From Bacteroidota bacterium (GTDB taxonomy: Bacteria > Bacteroidota > Bacteroidia > Bacteroidales > Prolixibacteraceae), in contig JAUXUF010000206.1 in NCBI GenBank assembly GCA_030684645.1, forward strand, positions 1 through 46,713: a stretch of DNA of 46,713 nucleotides. The letters run 5' to 3'. A program made the position numbers and the translations under genes. Shown here in pieces: positions 17,315 through 26,138 of the stretch. The notes under the pieces are model-generated. The model was not told where the DNA came from and did not search any database. It saw only the letters and a program-made list of their open reading frames with translations. How positions within the stretch are numbered: position 1 is the first letter of the stretch; the number at the start of each line of letters is the position of its first letter.

Positions 17315-19573
17315 TTACTTCTGAATAATTCCCAGATAGCGGGCTTCCCAGTATGGCCAAAGCCAAAATACAGGTTCCCGAACCTGAGTCAGATTGCCTT
17401 GTACTGCCGACCATGGATTTTTATCCCAACGCACGGTTGCCCGCATACTTGCCGGTGGAAGTTCCGAAATCTGTATTTCTTCCAGAATTGGACTCCTCAC
17501 AATCTGAACATCTTCGCGCAGGGTATGATTGATGGGCCAATCAACTAAATCAAGCGGAGCATCACGCAGAAAACCGATTGTTTGCGGAACATTTACTGTT
17601 TTTCCGGTTGCATAGGCATAGCTCAGATTATTAATCAGGTTTTCACCAAACGGCTGATTCTTCATCCATTCGTCCATCAATTTCTGATAGAATTCCTTCA
17701 GTTTTGGATCCTTTTCGTATTTCAGAATAATAGGGAAAAGGTAGCCTTCCAGGGTACGGTCGAAATAAATCTGCCAGGCCGGATTTTTCTGATTCAAATG
17801 AGAAACATTATCCAGATAACCTTCCTTGTCAATCAGGCGGCGATATTCCTTTTCATATTTTTCATCACCAGTCAGGTGACCAACAAATTTCAGATAGGTC
17901 AGCAGTTCGAAGGAATTGATACTGCGTTCCGAAGCCCAGTCGGGATCGTGGTTGAGCTGTTCGGGCGACCAGATGGCCCAGTGTGTTGGGGTTCCATCGA
18001 GATCAAGCAGATTATACCCGGTTTCAATCAGGTGATCGATGATCTTTTTCACATGATCACGAACGAGTATTTTCTCTGTTGAATCGGCTGCCAACTCATA
18101 AAAGTAAAAATAGCCCATCATGTGCCCATCCATTTCGTCGGTGCTGGTATCTCCTTTCCAGAGCCACTTTCCGTCGGCCGATTTTCTCCACCTGATTTCG
18201 ACAGGCTTATACCTTGGATCTTTTACCAGTTCCTCTGCAAGTTGTTTCGGAGTGTAAGTTCTGTTTAGGTCATGCACATAAGTCCAGTCTGGCGGTACAA
18301 TTGAGCGGGCAAAAAAACCTTCAGTACCGGTAACTGTCTGTAAATACTTCAGGAATTCAAAAGCTTTCCGGGCTTTGATCTTTGCATCGGGATCTTTGGT
18401 TGCGGCATACCTGAAACTCTCCATGGCCAGATAACCTCCGGTATATTCACCATCATTATCATCATCCGAATTGACCCAGCTGGAAGTATCTCCCGGAACC
18501 TGAAGGCGTAAACTTCCACAGGTCCAGGGTGCACGGATGTATTTTTTCATCAGTTGGCTGTAGAAATTTTTCTCCTTATCAGCCAGGGTCATTAAATTCC
18601 GTTTGATGTTACTCACCCCATGATCGGTTGCAACCCAGGCATTTCCCTCCCGGTCAAATGCCACATCATTGACTTTATTATTGGTCAGCCAACGGCGGCT
18701 GAAACGCAATGAGTGTGAATAATCTTTGTCAAAACGAACCACACCGACATCGGTACCAACCCACATTAAACCATCGGGAGACTGGCTGATGCAATTCACA
18801 TTTGCTGATGAGATACCTTCTTCCGGAGTTAAATTCTTAATCAATCTTTCGTCCCGGCGAACAGAAACACCACCCAGAACACCGGCCCATAAATCACCTT
18901 TTGGCGAAAATGAAATCGCCTTCACATAGCAACTAATCAGTTCTTCAGTATTCTGAAATAAAGTTGTTTTGCCGTTCTGACAGATATATAAACCGGCATC
19001 GGTACCCACCCATAAATTTCCTTTTCCATCAACGGCAGCATCGCGGACAGAACGCGCAAGGGCATATTCCTCTTCCACCCATTTATTGCCTTTCGAATGC
19101 CAGATACCGTTTGGGCCCATCGCATAATTACCTTCGTCGTCGTTGCAAACAATCGAAATTGGCGGATTGGCGCCCTCTTCCTTCTGAAGCTGAGTATTGA
19201 AAAACCGATAGATGCCATTCCATGTTCCTATTAAAACTGCTCCATCCGGATTTACAACTATTGAATAAGCCGGGCCTCTGTCTTCTCCTGAAATAATGGG
19301 CTCCCATTTCCGGGAATCAGCAGTTTTCCTGAAGATTCCTGAAGCAGTGGCAATCCATACATTTGCTGCCTGATCAACTGCGATACTCCTGACCTGATTG
19401 TCTTCATTGTCTGGACTGACCATATAGGCATCGTGAGTCTCCTGAACAAAAGCAGTATCGGGATAGACTTCCGGTTTTACTGAATTCCGTGTGTGCTTTG
19501 CCTGCGGATTACATGAAATAAATCCAAGAGCCAAAATGCAGGGAATGACAAAGAATAATTTTAGGTTTCTCAT
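17315..19573 (-). CDS. Propeller plus alpha-helical-barrel lipoprotein, paralogue A
   Basis: 752 residues from the ATG at 19573. The frame is open further upstream to 19804 but would overlap the DUF1349 gene, and only the internal start gives a lipoprotein signal (ILALGFISC, C21). The N-terminal half holds two-component-regulator-type propeller repeats such as NVWIATASGIFR, NLWVGTDAGLY and NAWVATDHGVSN. The C-terminal half is all helical, with DDDNDGEYTGGYLAMESFRY, STDEMDGHMMGY and LDLDGTPTHWAIWSPEQLNH. It ends in WLWPYWEARYLGII. It is a distant relative of the proteins at 26139 and 28555. The helical half resembles (alpha/alpha)n-barrel glycosidases, epimerases or lyases, and the acidic and His residues in the shared motifs are catalytic candidates, but I do not recognise a characterised family. 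Confidence 0.75.
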   Translation of the reverse strand: MRNLKLFFVIPCILALGFISCNPQAKHTRNSVKPEVYPDTAFVQETHDAYMVSPDNEDNQVRSIAVDQAANVWIATASGIFRKTADSRKWEPIISGEDRGPAYSIVVNPDGAVLIGTWNGIYRFFNTQLQKEEGANPPISIVCNDDEGNYAMGPNGIWHSKGNKWVEEEYALARSVRDAAVDGKGNLWVGTDAGLYICQNGKTTLFQNTEELISCYVKAISFSPKGDLWAGVLGGVSVRRDERLIKNLTPEEGISSANVNCISQSPDGLMWVGTDVGVVRFDKDYSHSLRFSRRWLTNNKVNDVAFDREGNAWVATDHGVSNIKRNLMTLADKEKNFYSQLMKKYIRAPWTCGSLRLQVPGDTSSWVNSDDDNDGEYTGGYLAMESFRYAATKDPDAKIKARKAFEFLKYLQTVTGTEGFFARSIVPPDWTYVHDLNRTYTPKQLAEELVKDPRYKPVEIRWRKSADGKWLWKGDTSTDEMDGHMMGYFYFYELAADSTEKILVRDHVKKIIDHLIETGYNLLDLDGTPTHWAIWSPEQLNHDPDWASERSINSFELLTYLKFVGHLTGDEKYEKEYRRLIDKEGYLDNVSHLNQKNPAWQIYFDRTLEGYLFPIILKYEKDPKLKEFYQKLMDEWMKNQPFGENLINNLSYAYATGKTVNVPQTIGFLRDAPLDLVDWPINHTLREDVQIVRSPILEEIQISELPPASMRATVRWDKNPWSAVQGNLTQVREPVFWLWPYWEARYLGIIQK

Positions 19574-19706
19574 ATTTAGCCAGTTAATATCATTCGTTTT
19601 ATTAATTTTTGTGCAACTGCGCCGAAATAGCTGATTCGTTTCGATCAAGTTATTCACGTAGGCGCCAAAACACTTGCCTTTTCTATACCCCAACTTGAAA
19701 GCCTTT

Positions 19707-20300
19707 TTATTCGATGTGATCCTGCCATTTGCATTCGCCCAATTCAAAATTTGAAAAGACAGCTTTAAAGCTTGATTGCAGCGGACTGCACGCATAAACA
19801 CCAATCCGGACAGATTTTAAAGGTTTATGCATATGCAGCATTCGCATCTGGTTATAATCGATACTGTTGATTGAATTCTCAATATAAAAATCCTGTCCAA
19901 TACGACTTAAGCGATACCACATTTTGTCTGTAATAGCCGGAATATCGGTTGTAGCCCAGTCGGAATAACCCAAATTGGTTACCACAGAGCCCAGGCGAGC
20001 AAACTTTTCATTTTCATATTCAACTGATGCTTTTATCCAATTGGCACTGTCCTGATAAAGGATGATGCCACATTGATCATATTGGGTTTTAGTTTCAAAT
20101 TCAGTTTTTACGGCAAAGGTAAAATCGCCCGAAACCTCTTTCAGGAAGGCAGGCGCATTGTCATTTCGGAAATCGTAATAGGTGCGTTGCCAAAAATCAG
20201 TTTCCGGATCAGTTAGAATAGTCAGCCGATCATTTTCAAGAGAAAAATCCCTGGGTTTATTGATCCACCTGAATTCTGAAAGTTGCAATAGATTTTCCAT
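19707..20300 (-). CDS. DUF1349 concanavalin-like protein
   Basis: 197 residues, no signal peptide. The sequence is beta-rich and matches the DUF1349 family (related to Bacillus YesU): FRWINKPRDFSLEND near the start, FWQRTYYDFRNDNAPAFL, DFTFAVKTEFETKTQYDQCG, and ENEKFARLGSVVTNLGYSDW. These proteins have a concanavalin/LamG-like jelly roll expected to bind sugar; a catalytic role is not established. It starts 14 bp after the stop of the GH78/GH92 chimera and is followed 133 bp later by propeller paralogue A. The absence of a signal means it acts in the cytoplasm unless the true start is elsewhere; no upstream in-frame signal peptide was seen. Confidence 0.8.
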   Translation of the reverse strand: MENLLQLSEFRWINKPRDFSLENDRLTILTDPETDFWQRTYYDFRNDNAPAFLKEVSGDFTFAVKTEFETKTQYDQCGIILYQDSANWIKASVEYENEKFARLGSVVTNLGYSDWATTDIPAITDKMWYRLSRIGQDFYIENSINSIDYNQMRMLHMHKPLKSVRIGVYACSPLQSSFKAVFSNFELGECKWQDHIE

Positions 20301-20314
20301 TGTTTATATTTTAT

Positions 20315-21490
20315 TTATTCCATTAACCATTTCATATTCAAGTTCTCCACCATTTTGACATACCATGCCGACATCTGGCCGCAGTCTTCGTTCCCGCATA
20401 ATCCTTCCGGTAAATTCTGACAAAGTGTGTTGATGATCTGATTGGTATAAACTACTGAGACTTTGATTTCCCTGGGTTTAACCGTTTCGTTTACTTTGAT
20501 TGCTGGCATCCTTTGTGAAACAAGCCGGACCTTTTCAGTTCGATAAAGGGTCACAGCTTTCCATCCGGAACCATCAAAATCAATGGTATTCCAGCCTTGC
20601 TGATCCAGATTTGCGTCATAGATTTCACCATCGTAAACACAATTAGATATTTCAGGCCCGTCGGCCCATTTCCAGTTTTCGTCAGTTTTAACAATCTGAC
20701 TGGAGCCGTCTTCGTTGGTAATTTCAATCTGGGCGATTGCTTTTTTGAAACCAAACCACTGCATGCGATACTGATTCCACCATTTTTTATACGGATTGTA
20801 CCAACCATTTCCCAAATGAATGCCGAGCGTATTTTTACCATCTTTCAAAAGTTGGGCGATATCGTACGAATCGTACAAAACGTATTTGTGATAGGGAGTT
20901 TTTGCCGATTTGATTTTCTTTGGAAGATCAATTTCATTGCGAAGTAAAATGGAATTGCCGTGATGTGGAATGGAATCCTTCATTAAAGTCTCGTCTTTTC
21001 TGCTTCCGATAAATCCCTTTTCAGGCAAGACTTCCGGCTCAGTCCCCTCACCTATCCAGCTGGCCTGCCATTCTCCGGCATTCAGGATGGCAGTTTCGAA
21101 AACCGAAACCGGACTTTCGAATTCCTTTCCGGCGCCATCCCAGACCATAACTTTCCAGAAATATTTTTGATTTGATTTTAAGCTTATTCCTTCCGGTTCA
21201 TGCTGAATTGTTACCGAGGAAATTACTTTACCTGAATTCCAGATATCACCTGAATTCTCCGCCAGTTTTAGTGTTGAGGATGCCACCAAAATCCGGTAGG
21301 CCGATTGGATTTGATTCCGTTCATCAATTGAAATAATCCATGAAAACCGAGGATGCCCTTCGTCAATATTGATCGGATTTTCAGCATATTCAACCAGCAT
21401 CTTCCTGAATTTGATTTCAGAATGATTATTCATTGAACAATTCATGATCAATATTCCTGATGTGACAAGAAGCAGTATTCGATGTATCAT
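20315..21490 (-). pseudogene. Chimeric pseudogene: GH78 N-terminal part fused to a GH92 fragment
   Basis: 391 codons are open, with a lipoprotein signal (LIMNC, C18). Residues 25-345 match the N-terminal beta domains of GH78 rhamnosidases (compare residues 28-363 of the intact enzyme at 10062), including LGNGWYNP and YDGEIYDANLDQQGW. About 25 residues are missing at residue 197 (KSAKTPYHKY), where the strand pair around YISGLGYYELYING should be. At about residue 346 GH78 stops. The next 33 residues, 346-378 (20357-20455), read as a GH92 alpha-1,2-mannosidase: GLCGNEDCGQMSAWYV is the family's hallmark loop. After WYV the GH92 match also stops. No catalytic domain of either family is left, so the product is almost certainly non-enzymatic. 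Confidence 0.82.
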
Positions 21491-21552
21491 TTCTTCAGTG
21501 TAAACTGATATGAACTTCCTATTCCAAAAAAGAATTCATTTCCGTCGGTAAG
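21487..21552 (-). pseudogene. C-terminal tail of a lost GH78 gene
   Basis: The last 21 codons before a TGA read LTDGNEFFFGIGSSYQFTLK plus a final K. That resembles the end of the GH78 C-terminal beta domain; the intact enzyme has NDGKYVVYEIGSGDYQF at 879-894. The stop overlaps the start of the chimera as ATGA, an old operon junction. Between this tail and the oxidoreductase stop at 21626 lie about 70 bp with no recognisable coding sense. Confidence 0.55.
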
Positions 21553-21625
21553 CATGAAAAGCCTTGTGCCGCAAACGATGTCGCAACACAAAGCATCTAA
21601 TTGTGAAATATTATTTCCACAAATC

Positions 21626-22969
21626 TTAACCATACGACCAGCCTTTACGTGCCGGAACGTTGATGAAGGCATCTGCCTCCGGATTGTTGGCCACTTTCAT
21701 ATTTGCAGCATCATATTCTAGTTTTGTTGCGAATTTTTGAGCCAAAACTCCAATGAGAGCCATTTCAGATAATTCAGCAGAGTATTCGAAATTCGAACCG
21801 GGAAGGGTACCATTTTTAATGCAATCGATCCACTCCTGCTGAGGTTGCTCTTCACCAATTCTTTTAAAGGTTTGAGCAGGTGGATTTTTCAGGAATTCGT
21901 TCCATTCTTCTTCCGAAACCATTAACCTGGGTTCATTTGGCCGTCCACCTGTAATTAAGGTTTTCTTCTCGCCAATCATCACCATTCCTGAGCCTGGTAA
22001 TTTATCAACTCCCCACTCCGGACGGATTTCAGGTTTCGATCCACCTTCGTGCCAGAATAAATCAACCGGTGATTTATCTCCGCGTGCTCCAAACTTAAAG
22101 GCGATTACCGATTCATCCGGAATAAAACTATGATCCGGAACCGGATTAGGTACGGTTGCTTCAATGGTTTGAGGCATCCCGAGATCCAATGACCAGAATG
22201 GGGCATCCAATGTATGACACGACCAATCGCCTAACAAGCCATTTCCAAAATCGTAAAATCCCCTCCATGCTTTGGGAACATATACGCTATTGTATGGGCG
22301 CTCTGTTGCCTGTCCCAACCACAAATCCCAGTCGAGACCTGCAGGCACTGGCTGTGCAGATGGAGGAAAGCTGTCGGGTTTAGTCCAGTATCCGCCTGGG
22401 TTAAAATCATACGGTCCAAACCATGCATGAACCTCTTTCACCTGTCCAAGTACACCGGCTTCGTACCACTCTCTGATCTGCCTGATTCCGTTGGTTGTGT
22501 GCCCCTGGTTTCCCATCTGAGAAACAATTCCGTAATGTTTGGCCGCTTTTTTCATGGTACGAAGTTGCCAGATATTGTGAGCCAAAGGTTTCTCAACATA
22601 GACATGTTTACCCAGTTGCATGGCTACCATGGTTGCAGCAAAATGCGAATGGTCGGGTGTCGAAATAACTACCGCATCAATCTGGTTGGCCATTTCGTCG
22701 AACATGACCCGGTAATCCTTGTATCGCTTAGCCTGAGGAAATGTTTTAAAACCATCGGCGGCACGATTATCGTCCACATCGCACAAGGCCACGATATGCT
22801 CTTTGGTGAGTTTACTCCAGTTATCCCGGCCCCGTCCGCCAACTCCGATGATTGCAATATTTAACCTGTCGCTTTTCTTAGCACAGCTAATCAGGTTTGG
22901 AATGATTACGGCTCCTGCCGCAGCTACTGAGGCTGATTTCAGGAATGTTCTGCGTGAAAAATCTTTCAT
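21626..22969 (-). CDS. Gfo/Idh/MocA-family oxidoreductase with Tat-type signal
   Basis: 447 residues. The N terminus has SRRTFLKSASVAAAGA (twin-arginine motif, possible lipobox at LISC, C29), so the protein is probably exported folded with its cofactor. The Rossmann fold shows IAIIGVGGRGRDNW (38-51) and the family motif EKPLAHN (126-132), with Lys127 as the usual catalytic-site Lys. GLLGDWSCHTLDAPFW lies in the substrate domain. Members oxidise, reduce or (GH109-like) hydrolyse glycosides through a bound NAD. Exported relatives in Bacteroidota are known in keto-glycoside routes. Here it leads a block with GH78 relics and DUF1349, so action on a released glycoside is plausible but not shown. 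Confidence 0.88.
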   Translation of the reverse strand: MKDFSRRTFLKSASVAAAGAVIIPNLISCAKKSDRLNIAIIGVGGRGRDNWSKLTKEHIVALCDVDDNRAADGFKTFPQAKRYKDYRVMFDEMANQIDAVVISTPDHSHFAATMVAMQLGKHVYVEKPLAHNIWQLRTMKKAAKHYGIVSQMGNQGHTTNGIRQIREWYEAGVLGQVKEVHAWFGPYDFNPGGYWTKPDSFPPSAQPVPAGLDWDLWLGQATERPYNSVYVPKAWRGFYDFGNGLLGDWSCHTLDAPFWSLDLGMPQTIEATVPNPVPDHSFIPDESVIAFKFGARGDKSPVDLFWHEGGSKPEIRPEWGVDKLPGSGMVMIGEKKTLITGGRPNEPRLMVSEEEWNEFLKNPPAQTFKRIGEEQPQQEWIDCIKNGTLPGSNFEYSAELSEMALIGVLAQKFATKLEYDAANMKVANNPEADAFINVPARKGWSYG

Positions 22970-23006
22970 TTTTATTAATTTATTTTTGTTTGTATTTTTT
23001 GATATT

Positions 23007-23118
23007 CAACCCCTTCAGGGTTGTTGACTTTTGACACTCATTTTTCCGTGGGTTATCACCGTTCGACTGAGCTCAGGCCGAAGCCCACGGTTATTCAAAT
23101 TAAACCCTTTCAGGGTTT
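23007..23118. repeat. Nested palindromic intergenic repeat
   Basis: Three hairpins fill the gap between the oxidoreductase and metallophosphoesterase genes: CAACCC/GGGTTG (23007-23012, 23018-23023), CCGTGGG/CCCACGG (23046-23052, 23084-23090) and AAACCC/GGGTTT (23102-23107, 23113-23118). The outer two are the same element (AACCCYTTCAGGGTT). The loop of the middle one contains TTCGACTGAGCTCAGG (23062-23077), part of an imperfect palindrome reaching 23082 that looks like a separate repeat inserted inside the first. Confidence 0.7.
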
Positions 23119-23123
23119 TCAAC

Positions 23124-24116
23124 CTATTTTTTGAACGAATCGGGCCACCGGCATTCCAAAACTTTTTTGCCACCTTTTTCCCGAATCCAGGTATCGAACT
23201 GACGCTTACCTTCAGTTAAAACAATGACCCGTCCTCCGGCCATAGGATCCTTTTCCGGATCCTTCATGATTTTGGTAACCCTTCCGTAGGCCAGTGCCAT
23301 ACCGTAATATACACCGATGTAATCATTAATATGGTCGTGACCTACAAAAGTTCCCATCACATCGCCACTTTCAAGCATAGCCGTAAACATTCCTGAATTA
23401 ACCGGAGGGCTACATTCAGCCTCATTTTTAACACCAATAGCCTTGGCATTCTGATTATTCCAGGCAGCAACATACTCAGGCAGTGGAATATGAAAGAAAG
23501 CGAGTGCGGGAATTGGATTCCCCTTGTTTTCACGGGTGTATTCACTGCTTCTTTTCCGGTACCATTCAATCTGTGAAAAATCGAACCAGCCGTAGCCGTC
23601 AACAGTTGGTTGAAGCGTACTGTAATCATTTGAATCCATGCAATATAACAAAGCTTTTGGATTCTTATCTTTCCCGTAAACAGGCAGTATAAAATTCGAA
23701 TTGCCTTTAATCTTGCCCTTATCATCATTCAAACAAAGCGGAAGTCGATGAAGATAGTTCGCGAGCCGTTTCCGGTCATATCCGCGCTCCGATTCATGAT
23801 TACCAAAAACCACTACCCACGGAACTTTTGCTTTACTGAAAATAGCTGTAAAGCGCCGGTAACCTTCTTCCGGATTTTCCTCTGTAACAATATCTCCGGT
23901 AAGAATTACCAGATCAGGCTTCTCAATTTCAAGTATTTCCTGAACGGTCTCATAAATATTCAAATTATCTCCATCAACCAGATGTACATGCGTATCGGTA
24001 AACTGAACGATTTTAAATTCGCCATTCGGTTTAAATTTTAATTGGCCGGCAGGTTTCGCACCGACGGAAACGATGAAAGCAACAGATAATAACAGCGTAA
24101 TTAAAATTTTCTTCAT
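23124..24116 (-). CDS. Secreted calcineurin-like metallophosphoesterase
   Basis: 330 residues from the ATG at 24116; the frame extends to a TTG at 24140, but the internal ATG directly gives a signal peptide (MKKILITLLLSVAFIVSVGA). All blocks of the calcineurin-like dimetal site are present in order: FTDTHVH, LTGDIVTEEN, FGNHES, ALAFFHIPL and GHDHIND. The family hydrolyses phosphomono- or diesters; the substrate is not given by sequence. It is similar in type to, but not a duplicate of, the phosphoesterase just upstream (24173-25948), 56 bp away. Two exported phosphoesterases in one glycan locus suggest removal of phosphate or phosphodiester groups, or phosphate scavenging. Confidence 0.87.
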   Translation of the reverse strand: MKKILITLLLSVAFIVSVGAKPAGQLKFKPNGEFKIVQFTDTHVHLVDGDNLNIYETVQEILEIEKPDLVILTGDIVTEENPEEGYRRFTAIFSKAKVPWVVVFGNHESERGYDRKRLANYLHRLPLCLNDDKGKIKGNSNFILPVYGKDKNPKALLYCMDSNDYSTLQPTVDGYGWFDFSQIEWYRKRSSEYTRENKGNPIPALAFFHIPLPEYVAAWNNQNAKAIGVKNEAECSPPVNSGMFTAMLESGDVMGTFVGHDHINDYIGVYYGMALAYGRVTKIMKDPEKDPMAGGRVIVLTEGKRQFDTWIREKGGKKVLECRWPDSFKK

Positions 24117-24172
24117 TTTTTTTGTGTTTCGCCCTTTCAAGGTTCTGAATCCTGAATGGCTAATTGTATCTT

Positions 24173-25948
24173 TTATTTTTTAATATTGAATGAATCGATG
24201 ACCTCATTCTGAAAATTGACCGCTTCAAAAGTCATTTTGTTGCCGTCAATCTTCATGTACTGATAAAGCTGACCTTTGAGATCGCGTTTTGCAGCGTAGG
24301 GTTCATCTGAAATATGATCATAATTAGTAGGTATCGCAATAGAAATGACATAAGCGGTTCCATCGTTGTAGGATGAAACGACCTTTCCGCCTTTCATCGG
24401 ATTTGATCGCATGTAATAATGAATATGACCCCCAATAACCATATCGACATGGTATTTATCGAAGATGGGCGCCCATGCTTTTTGAATATTGAAATAAGGT
24501 CCTTCCCAGTTGTATGGAGGAAAATGAAACATGGCGATTTTCCAGGTAGCGTCGGTTTTTGCAAGCTGTTCTTCAATCCAGGCATTCTGGACTTCAATGG
24601 GCGAAGTGCAATCAATCATCAGGAACAGGGCGTTTTTATACCGGAATGAATAAGTGTGTTCTTCCGGAACTCCGGCAGGCGCATTCTTTGGATAACTGAA
24701 AAGTTCGCGGTACATGAGGGCGCCCAAACCACTTCGGTTATCGTGATTTCCAAGTACATTCATCATCGGTTTACGGCTGATCATGTTTTTGGGGAACTCA
24801 AAAAACCGATCCCACTGATCGCGATGCAAACCATCGCTGACCATGTCTCCGGCGACCGAATAAAATGCGGCATCCGGATGATCCTGTTCGGCCTTATTGA
24901 TGATCTCTCCATATTTTTCGGAATAGTGCGTATCTCCTAACCAGACAAATGAGAATGAATCATCATTATCAGCGGTTGAGAACGTATGATTTTCAGTCCA
25001 ATCAGTTTGCGGAATAATCTGATATTCATAGGTAGTTCCGGGTTTTAAATTCCTGAGCTGGGCCGTAAAACGGTTGATGTAACGATCATTCATCAAAACA
25101 CGGTCTTCCATTCGATATCTTTCAGCCGGGGCAGTCAACTCCTGTGTGCTGCCTTTTATACGGTACTTTACTTCTCCTGAAGTAACAGTAGTATCGGTCC
25201 GCCATTGAATATCCATTCCGGTTGAAGCATCCGAACTCCAGGTTAACATGACCTGATCAGGAGTTTTTGAAGACGGGAAAGAGGTTGTCCGGAAAGCGCC
25301 CAGAATATGTGTTTCAGTTCCTCTACCCCGGATGGTAGTCAGGTATTGTTGTCCTTTCATGGCGTCAGGCACATTCCTTAAAACCAATTCATCCCAGTCG
25401 TGATATACAAAAGCGCTGTCCTGTAAAACTCCGACATACTGATTTTCAGGAAAGAAATTGCTCAGTACCAACTTATCATTCTTATTCTGAGGAGCCACCG
25501 ATACAAAGTAATGAAGCGAGTAATTTTCGATGCCATTTATTCCTAAACCGATTTGGCCTGCAACAAACGATTTCTGCCATACTTCGTAAGTAACCTGCTC
25601 GTTGTTCATCGTCAAATCCGTCTTTTTGAATCCGCTTTCGCTCAGCCAGAAAGGCACAATTTTTTGCTCAGTACTGCGCATGACGGATACTGTAACAGGA
25701 ACATTTACGGTAAACATCCAATGCCTGGTAGAAAGCACCTGCTTTTCGTTTTCAGAAAACAGAGCCATTGCCTTATCATTATCCAATCCTGACAATTGTT
25801 TTTCATCCATGGCCTTATACAACCGGGCAATGGTTTGGTCCATGACACTTTTTACCGTTTGCTCTTTCGGAGTGCAGGAAACCAGCATTGTTACCAAAAA
25901 GTAAAGCACCAGATATCCGAACAATTTTGACAAGTGATTTTCCTTCAT
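24173..25948 (-). CDS. Purple-acid-phosphatase-like lipoprotein
   Basis: 591 residues from the ATG at 25948; a TTG seven codons upstream opens the same frame, but the ATG gives the better lipoprotein signal (VTMLVSC, then TPKEQ). Residues about 50-215 are unassigned and beta-rich. Then comes an N-terminal purple-acid-phosphatase fibronectin-like domain (PDQVMLTWSSDAS to LKPGTTYEYQIIP) and a dimetal phosphoesterase domain with WLGDTHYSE, VAGDMVSDG, LGNHDNRSG, MFHFPPYNWEG and GGHIHYYMRS. Metal ligands are complete, so it should be active at the cell surface or in the periplasm. The long N-terminal extension is unusual. It follows propeller paralogue B across a 190-bp repeat-containing gap. Confidence 0.85.
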   Translation of the reverse strand: MKENHLSKLFGYLVLYFLVTMLVSCTPKEQTVKSVMDQTIARLYKAMDEKQLSGLDNDKAMALFSENEKQVLSTRHWMFTVNVPVTVSVMRSTEQKIVPFWLSESGFKKTDLTMNNEQVTYEVWQKSFVAGQIGLGINGIENYSLHYFVSVAPQNKNDKLVLSNFFPENQYVGVLQDSAFVYHDWDELVLRNVPDAMKGQQYLTTIRGRGTETHILGAFRTTSFPSSKTPDQVMLTWSSDASTGMDIQWRTDTTVTSGEVKYRIKGSTQELTAPAERYRMEDRVLMNDRYINRFTAQLRNLKPGTTYEYQIIPQTDWTENHTFSTADNDDSFSFVWLGDTHYSEKYGEIINKAEQDHPDAAFYSVAGDMVSDGLHRDQWDRFFEFPKNMISRKPMMNVLGNHDNRSGLGALMYRELFSYPKNAPAGVPEEHTYSFRYKNALFLMIDCTSPIEVQNAWIEEQLAKTDATWKIAMFHFPPYNWEGPYFNIQKAWAPIFDKYHVDMVIGGHIHYYMRSNPMKGGKVVSSYNDGTAYVISIAIPTNYDHISDEPYAAKRDLKGQLYQYMKIDGNKMTFEAVNFQNEVIDSFNIKK

Positions 25949-26013
25949 CCTAATTCGTGTTTTAAACAATAGGTATCCATTTTCTCAGCGGCTCTTAGCG
26001 TTTACTTTGCAAG

Positions 26014-26078
26014 TTCTGCGGTAAAAAAAAATTAACCGCAAAGAACCGCAGAGCTTTTTAAAAAGAGAACCGCAGAGA
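26014..26078. repeat. CTCTGCGGTT-type interspersed repeat
   Basis: Between the phosphatase and propeller paralogue B: TCTGCGGT (26015-26022) pairs with ACCGCAGA (26045-26052) around an A-rich loop, and AACCGCAGAG recurs at 26044-26053 and 26068-26077. A more decayed relative lies at 28458-28497. This looks like a mobile or amplified non-coding repeat, not a regulatory site. Confidence 0.6.
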
Positions 26079-26138
26079 CAAAATCCATAAACTCACCATT
26101 TAATTCATTTCACCACCAGAAAATCTGGCAGCACACTT

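Noticed and set aside
19574-19804. Upstream extension of propeller paralogue A to 19804
   Set aside because: The added 77 residues have no domain character, would overlap the DUF1349 gene, and would bury the lipoprotein signal that starts at 19573.
24117-24140. Longer start (TTG) for the metallophosphoesterase
   Set aside because: It adds eight charged residues before a complete signal peptide; the ATG at 24116 is better.
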